In this document: positions 1 through 12,064 of the stretch, piece by piece | How the letters are laid out: each line of letters opens with the position of its first letter | Numbering within the stretch: position 1 is the first letter of the stretch | Source of the DNA: Zhengitettix transpicula | Taxonomy: Eukaryota > Arthropoda > Insecta > Orthoptera > Tetrigidae | DNA length: 64,000 nt | NCBI GenBank assembly: GCA_037074705.1 | Contig: CM073590.1 | Location: 8,386,001-8,450,000, forward strand | Reading direction: 5' to 3' | Notes under the pieces: generated by a model | The model's database searches: none | Seen by the model: the letters and a program-made list of their open reading frames with translations, nothing else | Told to the model about the DNA's origin: nothing | Made by a program: the position numbers and the translations under genes

Positions 1-589
1 ACAGTGATATCCTCTAAATTTTATGTTTTTATTTTTCCTTTCATTGTAAATTTAATAAAATATTTTTTCTGGCATATTTAATCCTTCACAATTATATATA
101 TATATATATATATATAATTTCTTAGTTCATTTACTGTCAAAGAATGTATTATATACGTGCAGAGTAGAATATTTTGTATCTCTAAAGAGAATATTTATTT
201 TCCATGCAGTCCGTCTTGGGTTACGAGTCATCTCGCAAATCTGTTTAAAGAAGCCAAGAAAATCTTTACTACTTAAATATGAAGAGCGGGCAACATTTTC
301 AGCAAGATAAAATGGTTTCAAAGTTAATCAAAGGTTCAGTAGGATATATTCTTCTTACTCTCAAATATATATTTTTTATCAGAATTATAACATATTACTT
401 TTTAAAAAGTTAATAAAAACGCATTAGATTCAGAAATTAATATTCATATCCGTCAGTTTTCAAACTATATCGACGATTTGAAAAATGAGATAAATTAATA
501 CAGTACTGTCAGTAGAACATGTCATACGCAAATATTTTGACGACGTTCAAGTATCCTAGTTTTTACCTTTTCAAATAGTAGTACACTTT
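1..589. other. A+T-rich non-coding stretch
   Basis: Nothing beyond a (TA)n microsatellite at about 96-115 is recognisable. It is probably otd intron or upstream DNA. Confidence 0.4.
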
Positions 590-1210
590 TTAATAAAGCG
601 GTTTTTTTAGGGTAACAGGCTACATGAGGGTAATCCACGTTGGGTAACTCCCCTTTAATAGCATAGGAAGGGATTTGAAAAAAGAAGGATGCGGAAGGAT
701 AGAGAAAGCTAGCCAAGGGTTAACTAGGGCCCTAGGGCTATAGTTTAAGGATCCTACCCGGCATTCGCCTAAAAGTAATGCAGGGAAAACCCTAGAAAAA
801 CCTGTATCAGGTAGGTCGAGCATTGGGTACTTGTCCCACGCCCTTCCGATAGCGGGAGAGGAGTTTGCTGTGGGGACGCAGCATTACCTTCTCCGTTCCT
901 CAACCAGTTTAGGAGGCAGCTGGCCGACTTTTCCAATGGGAATAGCGGACAACTCTTATCGTATGCCCAAGGTCTGCGACCCCGGAACATACACCTCTCA
1001 AAACAGGCCGAGGTGCCTCGGCTTGTGGGAACGTTAGTTCAAAATCGGAGAGGAAAAGGCATCCCCATAGGTAGCCCCTTCGTATCTCTCCTACAAGGTT
1101 CTGCCTGCGAGAGAACATCCCTCGCACGTATTGCCTGCGAGAGAATAGCCCTCGCACGTATTGCCTGCGAGAGAATAGCCCTCGCAGACCTACTAGACCT
1201 TTAATAAAGC
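590..1210 (+). repeat. GC-rich dispersed repeat, copy 1 (longest)
   Basis: This is the longest copy of an unclassified repeat with recurring blocks. They are ggtaacaggctacatgaggg (about 612-631), an actcccctttaatagcat block, a tgtcccacgcccttccgata block (about 831-850), a taggaggcagctggccgac block, and a caaggtctgcgacccc block. The same blocks recur in the same order and strand near 12065-12430, 15695-15990 and 21836-22140, and partly near 2075-2225. Long open frames on both strands here (including a 160-codon one on the minus strand) come from the repeat's base composition and do not look like a protein family I know. Confidence 0.7.
1103..1192 (+). repeat. minisatellite, three 30-bp units with hairpins
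   Basis: Three direct 30-bp units lie at 1103-1132, 1133-1162 and 1163-1192. Each contains complementary cues ctgcgag and ctcgcag/ctcgcac around a short spacer, so each can fold as a small hairpin. The second and third units are almost identical. Confidence 0.8.
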
Positions 1211-2060
1211 GCTTATGTTTTATACATATATACATAACAGTGTGTGTGTGCGAGAGAGAGAGAGAGAGAGAGAGAGACAGATCTGAGTGCGAAACTGAAT
1301 TTGCGAGTTTGCGGGATAATATGGTGAATAGATTTTGCATTGCCAACGATTTAACTGATTTCGGTTTCATGACATTCAGATTACACTTCAATTACTGTAA
1401 AATATATACTTCTATTTCAGTTCACAGAATTTTCATAGTGCTAATTAATTAACTGAAAAAGGCTTACGGCATTTCAGGTTCACTAGGACAGATAATTAAG
1501 CGTTTTTAACGTTTGGGACTTCTCTCCGTTTCGGCTCTTTAGTCGTATTTAGTTTAAGACTCTTCCGTAAAGAAAGATGAAACACAAAATTTTCATTCAT
1601 CGGAATTCTTTTCATTTTAACTCGCGAGGAATAAATCACACGTTTTAAATACACAAATTGATTAGAATAAACTAAATTTAAGTTTTATATTTAGGCAACG
1701 TACTCTACCTTTTCGTAATTCATGTTTTTATTATGATACACTTCAGTTTGAGCACACATTATGTTACGTTCGCCAGTTGGTTACCTGGTTAAACTTATAT
1801 AAAATTGAGGGTAAGAGTGACTTGAAATGATGAGGACACTTAAGACAGGTTCACCATTGGCAGAAAAATTAAAATGTTAATGCTGTTATATTATTACATA
1901 TTTCTAAAAATAATTTTAAATAAAAATGTCTTGAACTCCTTTAAATTTTTTTAATACAAACTGTAATCAGCAGTTTAATAAATTATCACAATCAATTTGT
2001 GCTTTAAATTTAGTTAGCTATTTTCTCATTATATTAGTTAAATAATTACAAAATCTTCAT
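1211..2060. other. non-coding stretch with a (GT)/(GA) simple repeat
   Basis: A compound GT then GA microsatellite spans about 1240-1276. The rest is A+T-rich with no gene signal. Confidence 0.4.
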
Positions 2061-2290
2061 TTGAGAAAACAATATACGTTGTCCCACAGCCTTCCGACGA
2101 ATGCAGATGCGATTTATGTAGGGACGAAACATTCCCGTCTCCACGCCGCCACTATATTTGGAGGCAGCTACCCGACTGTTCCCTATGATAGCCATAGGCC
2201 CTACGTCTGCGATCGCAGTGTATGCTCACTTTTTTTTAGTAATAGGCTACATGAGGGTTATCGGCGTAGTGGTTTCTTCACTTAAATAGA
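2061..2290 (+). repeat. GC-rich dispersed repeat, diverged copy 2
   Basis: Blocks shared with the copy at 590-1210 include the tgtcccac..ccttccga block near 2080, the ggaggcagctacccgactgtt block near 2161 and the aataggctacatgagggt block near 2240. The block order is scrambled, which suggests a rearranged or composite copy. Confidence 0.55.
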
Positions 2291-2394
2291 ATAAGATAGA
2301 AACAGGGAGGGGTAAGTTGATGAAAGTAATCTACTATAAATAAGATAAATGAAAACCATTAGAGAAACCTGAATCAAGTAGACACCATTCTATT

Positions 2395-3264
2395 AATGAG
2401 GGCGTGTTGAAAGATAATGCCTCCGAATTTTTTATTTGAAAGCTCTTAAAGATTTTTAAATAAATCAAACTTTATTAACACCTTGGCGTCGAAAACATTT
2501 CCCCAAATGAGAGATCAGTTTGTTGATACCGTCACTGCAGAATGTTTGACTCTGTTGACTGTACCACAGCCTCGCCTCTACTTGCACCGCTTCATCACTA
2601 TCAAAATTAACTTCTCGAAGGTGTTGTTTAAGTTTTGAAAAAAAAAGAAAATCGGATGATGCCATGCCGGGACTGTATAGAGGATGATCGATGACAGTGA
2701 ACCGTAGGCGTCGTATTGTTGCAGATGTCTGAGCGCTAGTGTGTGGTCTGGCATTGTCAAGCAGTAGGAGAGGGTGTTTCATGTGTAGACGAACTATTCG
2801 AATTCGTGATTTCAATTTTCTGAGGGTCTCGCACTACACTGCAGAGTTTATTATGGTGCGATTATGCATGAATTCCAAACGCACCACTCCTGAAGATCCG
2901 AGTCTGTGAGCATGACGTTGCCTGCTGATGGCGTAGTCTTGAACTTTTTTGGTACCGTTGATCCTTGGTGGCAGAACTCTATTCAAGCTCTCTTTGTTAT
3001 CGGCGTCAAAATGGTGATCTACGAACGTTGTCTGCCGTTATATACTCGATTACAGCACGCTGATTCTCACGCACAGACATAGCTACGTTACAAACCGCCA
3101 AGTTACAAGCTAAAATTCGGAGCCCTCTAGCGACAGAGGGTTGCAACTTGTGTCATTGAAGCGGGAAATTTCACCGAGTAATATTCATGACATGTAATAC
3201 GTCAACCGATATTGAGAAGAAAATAAAAAAATTAAGAGGTATTACTTTTCAGCAAGCCCTTGTA
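2395..3264 (-). mobile_element. mariner-family DNA transposon, internally deleted and dead
   Basis: Imperfect terminal inverted repeats of about 40 bp are visible: one arm starts near 2397 with gagggcgtgttgaaag, and the other ends near 3264 with ttcagcaagcccttgta. Minus-strand transposase remains at 2815-2465 include the second catalytic aspartate context LLLDNARPHTSA and the downstream HPLYSPGMASSDF. In the usual HPPYSPDLAPSDF-type motif the third catalytic aspartate follows SP; here it is glycine. At 870 bp the element is shorter than a full ~1.3 kb mariner, so the N-terminal half is deleted. It cannot code for active transposase. Confidence 0.88.
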
Positions 3265-3740
3265 TGCTCCTCAAAGATCGAAGGCTTTCCCGAAGTGTCC
3301 TTTGAAGGAAACGTTCTGTGGTTTCCATTCGGTAAAAATGCGCAATAATCGCGTTTAACTCGGGTGGAAACGTATGAACGTTTTCTTCAATGTATATTTA
3401 TGTTGATCTAATCATTTTTGTGAGAAATTTATAAATAATGGACGTTTAAATCTACTCGCCGTTGACGCGGCGGTTTCTGATTGGTGCTTGGTAATCTACG
3501 TAGTTGTCTCTTACGCAACGTTACGCTCCTATTTCCCAAAACGCCAACTAACATAAGTTTCATTCAATAAATATAATTATAGGGAACAAAACTGTGAATA
3601 AAATTTTTGTGTCTCCTGGTATTTAAGATGCTGAAGATACGCTCAACTATATTTCAAACGTACTCTTTCGAATAGCAGCTTGTATACCATTTTATTTAAA
3701 GGGATATGGAATGACGCTATATATTTCTTTTATTTCGCAG
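3265..3740 (+). other. otd: intron upstream of the otd exon
   Basis: No exon signal is visible until the acceptor at 3731-3740. Slightly GC-richer unique sequence lies near 3440-3560. Confidence 0.45.
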
Positions 3741-4286
3741 GTGTGGTTTAAGAACAGGCGCGCGAAATGCCGACAGCAACAGAAACAACAACACCAGCAA
3801 CAGCAGCAGAACGGAGGTGGCAGCGCTGATAAGGGCGGCGGGGGGAGGTCGGGGGGTGGAGGCTCCGGGACGTCTAAGAAATCGTGCAGCAACAAATCGC
3901 CACCCCCGTCGGCTCACCAGCAGCAGTCAGCGCCACCACCGGCCTCTACCGGAGGTAGCAACGGTTCCGCCGCCAGCTCGCCCAGCGTCGCCCCACGCGA
4001 CTCCCCCGGGGGCGGCTACATAAAACCCTTGCTGTCCAGCACGCCGCCCGGCGCTGCAAGCGTGTACAACCCCGGCAACGCCATCTGGAGTCCAGCGGCA
4101 ATCGACAGTTGTCTGGACCAGCACCACCGCGCCCAGCAGCCCTACGCCGCAGCAGCAGCCTCGGTCTCGGGCACGCCAGCGCCGCAGGCGGCCAACTGCT
4201 ACCCGCACCAGAACTACGGCGCCTACTACACCAACATGGACTACCTCAGCCCTGCGTCCATGTCTCACTCGCAACTCAACGTGCCG
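3741..4286 (+). CDS. otd: orthodenticle/Otx homeobox gene, penultimate exon (partial gene)
   Basis: This is the exon after the conserved otd/Otx homeobox intron. The acceptor ttttatttcgcag ends at 3740 and the exon opens with homeodomain residues 47-59, VWFKNRRAKCRQQ. Lysine at position 50 (fourth residue) marks the Bicoid/Otx DNA-binding class, nuclear factors that pattern head, eye and brain by binding TAATCC-type sites. After the homeodomain come a Gln/His stretch (about 3774-3812), Gly-, Ser- and Pro-rich linkers, and an Otx-tail-like end with IWSPAAIDSCLD and MDYLSPASMSHSQLNVP. The exon is far more GC-rich than its surroundings. A strong donor (ccg|gtaagg) follows 4286 in phase 0 and joins cleanly to the exon at 9145. 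If the donor is ignored, translation ends four residues later (VRQR, stop 4299-4301). The start and the first three quarters of the homeodomain lie upstream of the window. Overlapping open frames on both strands here are shadows. Confidence 0.93.
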
Positions 4287-5331
4287 GTAAGGCAGCGATA
4301 AGCATCCCACGCTGTCATTCTTTATTATTCAATAACATAGATCCCTTAAACGGTTCAATATTACATTGGCGCAATTTTTTTAGTATAGTCTTGGTTTTCA
4401 CTCAACAGCTTCGTGTAGTATTCCGTAGTAGTGACACACTCTTACATCTTAACCGTTGACTAGGATGCAGAATCAAGTGTATGCTGTGTCCTGTAAGTAG
4501 CATTCAAGAAGTCGGGAGATTGGGGAAAAAGAAATTGGCTAAAGAGACGGTTGACACAAAGTATCTAATTAAATGTGTTTTTTTTTCAGTATTTCGTCAT
4601 CATTCATTATACCTGGCCGTAGAAATGCGCTTTTTGCATTGTTCAGTATGTGAATATACACCACACAAGACACAATGTAGCGCCATCTTATATAAAATTT
4701 ATATATTCTTTAGTTTGCATGATTCCTTCAATATAATATACGTGTAACACATGGATAATGTACAAATACCATAAAATCATAAAATAAAAAAATAAATGAT
4801 TATGTCACACGTAAAAGAAGAATTATGAAATTCACTACAATTAATATTACTTTATTTGCATCCTCCTACTTCTCATCCATAGCCAAAAATTCAAATGTAT
4901 TTTGAATTTCCTCCACTGTTGACCTGCAATTTTGTAACTTATATACCGTATGTGAGAAAGTAAATCAAAAAATATGAAATTTCATTCAAAAATGTTTCAG
5001 ATGTTTTTGAGTTCATCCTTATTCAAATGGTCGAACGTTCGTGTTTCATTTATGTATTTTTTATACGGTAAAAATCTTCTGTATAAAATATTAATGGTGT
5101 GCGGAGTAGTGATTTTAATAATTAGATTTAAAGTTTAAAGGCAAAGGTGGTTGTAAAATATAACAGTGAAAGGTGTTATTAAAATAACTTCGAATTAAAT
5201 GCTGAATTACCAGGACAAATGGTTTAAAAACGGTAACACCCGAGTCTGTACTGCTTCACTTAACTCAGTAATTTCTTAGAAAATAGATTGTTTTTTACAT
5301 ACTATCTGTGTTCCCAGAGTGCTCGGGTTTT
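4287..5331 (+). other. otd: otd last intron, 5' part
   Basis: It starts with a good donor gtaagg. The sequence is A+T-rich and shows no exon or repeat that I recognise. The open frames at 4109-4459 and 4481-4747 overlap the exon or are chance. Confidence 0.45.
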
Positions 5332-8220
5332 CATACATCCATAACTCTCGATTTGACTCCAAACTCGGTTGCTTTTGCGTTACCATGAAAAACTTTCATT
5401 CGACAAATTCATCGGTCGTTTGAACATGTTTGAAAATTTCCAGCCCCGATACTGCGGGTTATACAAAATGTATTTAGTCGACGCAAAAACCGGCCGCTTA
5501 CATTGTTTGAAAATATCCTCCCACCCCCGCTCACCACGGCCCACTCACGCCCAGCCCCTTCCACCGCTGCGCATAGCATAAGTTGTCATAATTAAATTCA
5601 GCGACATCCATAACCCCAGCTTGACTCAATCTCTTTTTTTTTCATTATTTTTATGTAACGCACCTCCACCCCATCACTCAAACGTTCTCCCCTCCCATGC
5701 CGAAAAGGTTTAAAATTATACACAAACAACATCTATTTACTGCCAATCTCATTGACCACAGAAAATATGTATTCCACGTATATATCAACCGTTTAACATG
5801 TTTGAAAATTTCCACCTTCGACCACACCCGCTTGGGGGCATTAAACGGCAAGTTGAATGTCATCAGTGACAACCATAACCCCGGATTTGACTCGAATCTT
5901 GATTTTTTTTTCGTTATTGTCTTGTAATATCACTCCACCCCCACTCTTAAGGATGCCCATCTCATCTCATCTCCCAATTCCGAAAGAGATTGAAATTATA
6001 CACAGAGAACATGTAGAGAAATTTTATGATTATTTATCATATTTATTCGACGCAAAAATCGGCCAGTTAACATGTTTGAAAATTTTTCACCCTGCCCTCC
6101 TCCGCCCGTTGGCCAGGTTGTCAAAAATAAACTCTGCGACATCCATAACCTCGATGTGACGCCAAACTCGATTGTATTCGGGTTATTTTCATGTAACGAT
6201 ACACCCAACACCACCCCTAGGTGTGGTCCACTCCCATGCCTATAGGGGTTGAAATTATGCACAGAGAACATCTACTGAAATTATATAAATTTAATTGACC
6301 CTGAAAAATATTTATTAGACGCAAATATTGGCTGATCAATATGTTTGAAAATTTCCAGCCCCGCCTGTGGGAGTTAACTGCAAGTTTAATGTTATAATTA
6401 ATCTGAGAGACATCCATAAACCCGCATTCGAGTCTAAACTCTGTTGTTTTTGCGTTATTTTTATGTAATACAACTCCACCCCACCCCCATTTAAGGGGCT
6501 ACCGTCCAAAACCCGAAAGGAGTTGGAATTATTCACAGAGAACATGTAGAAAAAAATTTTTAGGTCATTGACCCCGAAAAAATTTATTCCACGCAAAAAT
6601 CGGCTGGTTAACATGTTTAAAAAATTGTACCCCGCCCACCTCCTCCCAACCTCCACCCAACCCCGCGCGTTGCCCATGTTGTCATAAATAAACTTAGCGA
6701 CATACATTATTACGATTTGTCTCGAATCTCTATTGTTTTAGCGGTTAATTTATGAGCCGACCCTCCACCCCCATCGCTAAACGTTCTCCCCTCCTATGCC
6801 GAAAACGGTTGAAATTATACCCAAACCACATCGGTAGAAATACTTTCAATCTAATTAACCCTGACAATATTTATTCAACGAAAATATCGTCCGTGTTTGC
6901 CTTTTTCAAAATTCCCACTCCCGTCCACCCCCGCCTCTGGGGGTAAACGGCAATTTGAATTGCATAATTATACTCAGCGTCATCTTTAACCCTTCATTTG
7001 ACTCCAATCTCGTTTGTATTAGCGTTATTTTATTGTAACGATCCTCCATCCCTCACCTAAGGGTGATGGTTTCCCATGCTGTAAGGGGTTGAAATTATAA
7101 AAATAGAAAATCTACAGAAATATTATGAATTTATTTGACCCCGAAAATTATTTATCCGACGCAAATATCAATCGATCAACTTGTTTGAAAATATACACCC
7201 CCGTTCACCCCCGCCCATAGGGTTAAAACTGCATGTTGAAAATAATTCATTATTAGCGACATGCATAACCGTGGATATTAGTCTAAACTACATTGTTTTT
7301 GCGTTATTTTTAAGAAATGCAACCCCCGAACTTAAGGGTGCCCTCCTCCCAAGCCGATAGGTGTTGTAACCATGCACATATAGAGAAATATCGGCCGTCT
7401 AACATGTTTGAAAATTTCTACCCACTCCCGCCCTCCCCCGAGCGTTGCCCAGGTTGTCTTAAATAAACTCAGCTAAATTCATAACCCCGAAAAGACTTTA
7501 ATCTCAGTAGCTTTGTCGTTATTTACTTGTAACGCCTCTCCACCCCTACCTCTAAGGGTGCTCGCCTCCCTTGCCGAAAGCGGTTAATATAATTCTCACA
7601 CAACATCGGTAGAAATACTATCAATGTCATTAACCCCGACGAATATTTATTCCACACAAATGTCGACCGTTTGACATGTTTGAAAATTTCCACCCTCGAC
7701 CACCCCCACTTGGGCAAGTTTACGTTATAATGAAACTCAGTGACATCCAGAAATCCGGATTCTACTCCAATTTCGTTTGTTTTTGCGTAATTTTTATGTA
7801 ATGCCCCTACCCTTAACAACATTAGAGAAATATTATGAATCTCATTGATGCAGAAATATATTTATTCTACGCAAATGTTGGACATTTAATATGTTTGATA
7901 ACTTCTACCCACACCCACATCTGGGTAGACCCGACCATGCTCTCCCACCCCCCACGCGTTGCCCAGATTGTCATAAATAAACTCAGCGACATCCAAAACC
8001 CCGATTTGAATCGAATCTCTGTTGTTTCCGCGTTATTTTCTTGTAACGCCCCTCCACCCTCATCCCTAACCGAGCTCCCCTCCCATTCCGAAAAGGGTTG
8101 AATTTATACATAAGCAACATCGTTAGAAATACAATCAATCTAATTAACCCTGAAAAATATTTATTCAACGTAAATATCGGCCGTGTTTGACTTTTCAAAA
8201 TTCCCACTCCCGTCCCTGGA
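5332..8220 (+). repeat. degenerate tandem array, about ten ~270-bp units, in the last otd intron
   Basis: A landmark of the form gcgacatccataaccccgat recurs near 5337, 5601, 5868, 6137, 6408, 6698, 6978, 7256, 7472, 7740 and 7986, giving spacings of roughly 216-290 bp and mostly 267-280. Each unit continues with tttgcgttatttttatgtaa, a C-rich patch, a ggttgaaattatacac block, a ttattcgacgcaaa block and catgtttgaaaatttccacc followed by a second C-rich patch. Copies differ by many substitutions and small indels, so the array is old. A single diverged copy of the same unit is seen at about 30395-30640. Open frames inside are not conserved between units. Confidence 0.9.
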
Positions 8221-9144
8221 TAACGAACACAACTTTTCAGCAAACCAGCTTTCGTGAGGTGTTGAAAATAGTTATAGCTTTCTTAACGACACAATGGCAC
8301 AACAGAGACCTTTTTAATCTAATACAGGCGTTTTTATATTTTCACTTCAAAACAGTGCATCTAAAACGGATGATTATGGTTGATAAAAAGTTTTCCAAGC
8401 GAAATAAATGTTTTTAGAAAAATGTTTGGCACGAAGAACTCTGCAATTATATATGAATATTTGGACATCATTATTTTTTGCAGGATATTATTACTTATAA
8501 ATACTGTTCAACAGATACTTAAATCTTAATCTAAATCCATGTTTCACCTTCTTTAACTGTTTCTTAACAATTTATAAAAGAAGAAGGAAATTTAAGATTA
8601 AATGCGTTATAGAAGATGCAACGAGAAGAAGTAAATTTTATTTCCTTTCTCAGTTTGATCTATTTGAAAAAAAAACGCTACACTAAATTTTCTGATAACA
8701 AAGGTAGCTAAGTCCTCCAACAATTAACAACAGAATTTTTTACTATCATTACCAATAGAAAATTTGCGTTTTGTGATTACTTTCAACCGGCAAAGTACGA
8801 GATCGAAAGAAACCGCGTGCTTGGGAAAATGAAAAGTCAATAATTAAAATCACATATTAATTATTTTTGGTTATCTTCAGCTAAAATTATTTAATTGCAA
8901 ATTAATTTTAAGAACAGTACAATTACAATCACGTATACATACTTATTTATATGCGCACATTTATGGTAAAATTTAAAATAAAACAGATTGAGCACAAAAA
9001 TGAAGGTAACAAACAGATTTGAGCCTTATATTACGTTTTACTCCCTACCATAGTAAGGAGCACTCGATTGATGTAAGATACGATACTAAATTAACATTAC
9101 ATTATCCGTCATCAAGTTCATTAATAGTTCCTTTGGGGTTTCAG
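8221..9144 (+). other. otd: otd last intron, 3' part
   Basis: A+T-rich unique-looking sequence with no exon until the acceptor at 9135-9144. Confidence 0.45.
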
Positions 9145-9225
9145 GAAAACGGGTTGGAAACATCTTGGGCGAAAAGCAGAGAAGAGTCATGGTTTTATAA
9201 TTCTGCTGGCTGGGACCGAAAATGA
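9145..9225 (+). CDS. otd: orthodenticle terminal coding exon
   Basis: A 27-codon exon follows the acceptor ggggtttcag (9135-9144). It reads in phase 0 from the donor at 4286 and encodes ENGLETSWAKSREESWFYNS, then AGWDRK and a stop. The Trp-rich tail ending in a basic residue resembles the C-termini I remember for insect Otd proteins, in the place where vertebrate OTX proteins end with the WKFQVL-type tail. Correct phase, splice signals and tail character support it. The pyrimidine tract before the acceptor is only moderate and the intron is 4.86 kb, so transcript evidence would settle it. Confidence 0.72.
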   Translation, partial: ENGLETSWAKSREESWFYNSAGWDRK

Positions 9226-10450
9226 GCATGGACTTACGAGAAGAAATCTATTCGAAACGACATCTTACATTTCACTTACCAAGGTAATATATACATGCAG
9301 TGTATAACGTTGAAATTATCTATAAACTATGAGAAAATATTAATATTAATTTGGTTTTCAGATGACCTCAAAAGTGCTGGGCAGCATATTTAAAAGCAAG
9401 TTCTCACAATTTGTTTGGTTCAAAAAATAAATTGTGAGAATTATGTGTATGTTGGTGTTATCATCAATGAACGCAAAATGGCTTGCTACGGAAAAAATAC
9501 TTATCCTCAAAGACTATGCCCTCACAAGTTGCCTCGTCAAAAACCGTGCTGATGTTAAATGTCAACATAAAATTACTGAGACTTGAAGAAACACTTATTA
9601 GAAGATGTCAAATGAGCCCATATGATTCCCAGTTCAAAATGAATGAACATTTAAGTTACAGAAATAATTTACATTCAGTGGCAGTTCTTCATGGACTATT
9701 TTCCTCAGTTTATCTTATCATTTTGAAAATACATATAGTTTATTCTTATTATAATGAAATTTTGAGATAAGAGAAAAATGTGTGAGAGAGGTAGCTCAGG
9801 GATATAAAAGAGTTTCTCTATAAATGAGACACCTATTATTAAAATAAACTAATTTGATAATTTAAAATTATATCATACAACTTTATAGTATTGAGTTTAA
9901 TACTGCACTGCTTAGATATAAAAATAATTTATGGGTTTTCGATGTATATAACATAAATTTTATACATCTCAGACAACATATCTGCATACAAATATCCGAA
10001 CGATATTAAATACCTAACATAATGTAAAGTCAGTGGAATCTAGTCATATACATAATTTTATATTTATGAGGCAACATGTGTTATATGAATTTTCATATCA
10101 ATCAATAGATATATATATAATGAATGTTATTGTTACTTTTATAATTCTAAAAATGCCATCACAAACCTTTTGTAACACAAATTATTTTCAGCATTTAGTT
10201 GTGTTTATGTTAAAATGGAACTTCCTTAAATACAAATATTATTATTAAAGTGAAGTGCATTGTAGATTTACTATGGCACATGAATAAATAAATATATATG
10301 TGCATAAACTGTAAATATTTTAGGTAAACCTTCTATGTAAGAAACTGTGAGCAAGCAGACATAACAGTAAACCACGTGCCATGTATTATATTACCTCAGA
10401 CTGCCCAAATACTGTAGTTGATAGCATTCAATAAAAATAATATATAGGCC
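9226..10450 (+). other. otd: probable otd 3' UTR and downstream flank
   Basis: A+T-rich sequence without a recognisable gene follows the otd stop. Candidate polyadenylation signals AATAAA occur at 10283-10288 and 10430-10435. The word TGTAAATA, a Pumilio-type motif, occurs near 10309. The frames at 9483-9770 and 10033-10248 resemble nothing I know and look like chance. The 3' end is not determined by sequence alone. Confidence 0.35.
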
Positions 10451-11072
10451 TATATTGTAAAGAGAGAAAGAGAATCCAAATTAGGAGTAAATGTTCTGTG
10501 AATGCTGATATTTAACTTTTTACATTGATATTAATGTGTATCTTTGTGTGCCAAGAGCAATTTCTGTGACCATGATAAAATAATTTGTTGTTTATTAAAT
10601 CAGTGTATAAATGTTTATCAGCTTTATTAGTTTTGTTGAATCATGTAGTAAAGACTGCTTGCATTTTATTAAAAAATACATTTCTTTACAATGTGAATTT
10701 TTTCCATTACATTTAGATGGCCCTAAGACATTCAAGTGTTTATAATTACATATGTAAAATGTAATATTGAGTGTTTACTAATCAGTTCATTTAATACAAG
10801 GTAAGTGAACAATGCTTGTATACCGTTCTAAATGTTTACATTACACATTTAGTTTGGTCCTCCATTACCAAAATATGAATATGTGTTTTTAAGTTAAAAA
10901 TATGTAGAAAATTCTGTATGATGCTGGAAGGTACAGCTGTATACATATACAAGCATAAATGTATGTAAGGAAAAAATTTATCAACAATATTGTCATTTCA
11001 TGGATAGATAAGGAGATGCTTTTATAAGGCTTAAGTTCAAATTTCATACAAATAAATTAATGTTTCCAACAG

Positions 11073-11110
<38 letters not shown>

Positions 11111-12064
11111 AAATTTTCAAGGGCATAACCTCTCTTTGTCAAGTCAGAACAGGGTTGCACCTCGTGTCGTCCCAGGGGCAGCCGTTATTTTTTACATTTT
11201 TTTAAAAAAAAGTATCCTTTGCTCTGGTCTGGATAAGTGCTGAAGAAGCACGGATGGAAAGTAAGATCAATCAAAAGAAAGTAAAATTTCAGAGTTTGGG
11301 TTGTTTTTATATTATTTTCTGTACTTAATACCTCTAAATGTAGTTGATGATAATCGAAATACGAATCCATTAATGATAACAGCGCAGCAATAATATTGAA
11401 ATAAAATTAATATTCTAACCTATATGATTTAACAAATTATATAATTTTATTGGGAATGCTGACAAGAGTCAACTAATTTAATAATTACCATTAGTTTAAA
11501 AACAAAAAAACACAATTATTAAGTCGGGAATAGCAAATTTTTAACCTTATAAAATTTTTAAAGAACAAAAATATTTTACATTTATTAGGAATATTACCCT
11601 CTGGGCCTTTAAGTAAAAAGGTATAAAATAAATAATTACGACGACTTTCTTTGGATTGCTCGATGTCACAACCCCTCCATCCACGGCTACTCTTTGCAGT
11701 ATCCCCTCCTCCAAATTTCTATGTCTGTTTTTTCCCGCCCTCACACCACCGCTCTCTAAATGTGTACAAATAAATTATTTCAACGCAAATAAGAGACATT
11801 TTAATTCTGAATTGTGAGTATATAAATGTCGATGCTTGAATATGCTTGACTGAATGTATTGAATCCACGATAATTAAATATCTGAGCCATGAGTTCCTTC
11901 GCCGAGATTCACAATGGCTGATGCAGAATTCTTTTTCACGCTCTTTCCGGTTTCTTTAATCAAGGTTCTCCTTATTCTACACATATAACCCAGATTCAGA
12001 TCCCGTGCAATAGGTCATGCGTGTTTCAAAGGAGTTAAAGAAAAGCAAGACCTATCTCTTTTTC
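10451..12064. other. intergenic A+T-rich stretch
   Basis: A (TA)n microsatellite lies at about 11077-11107. No convincing gene is present; short open frames at 11185-11370 and 11547-11744 lack recognisable features. Confidence 0.4.

Noticed and set aside
909..1391. 160-codon open frame on the minus strand
   Set aside because: It lies across the GC-rich dispersed repeat and a GA microsatellite. Its repeated SRRQYVRG motif is just the 30-bp minisatellite translated, and no protein family is recognisable.
3927..4459. Open frames overlapping the otd exon on both strands
   Set aside because: Arg- and Gly-rich or low-complexity products of the GC-rich otd exon read in other frames.
5332..8220. 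CRISPR-like or gene-family array
   Set aside because: Units are ~270 bp, degenerate and without unique spacers. The host is a eukaryote and open frames are not conserved between units.
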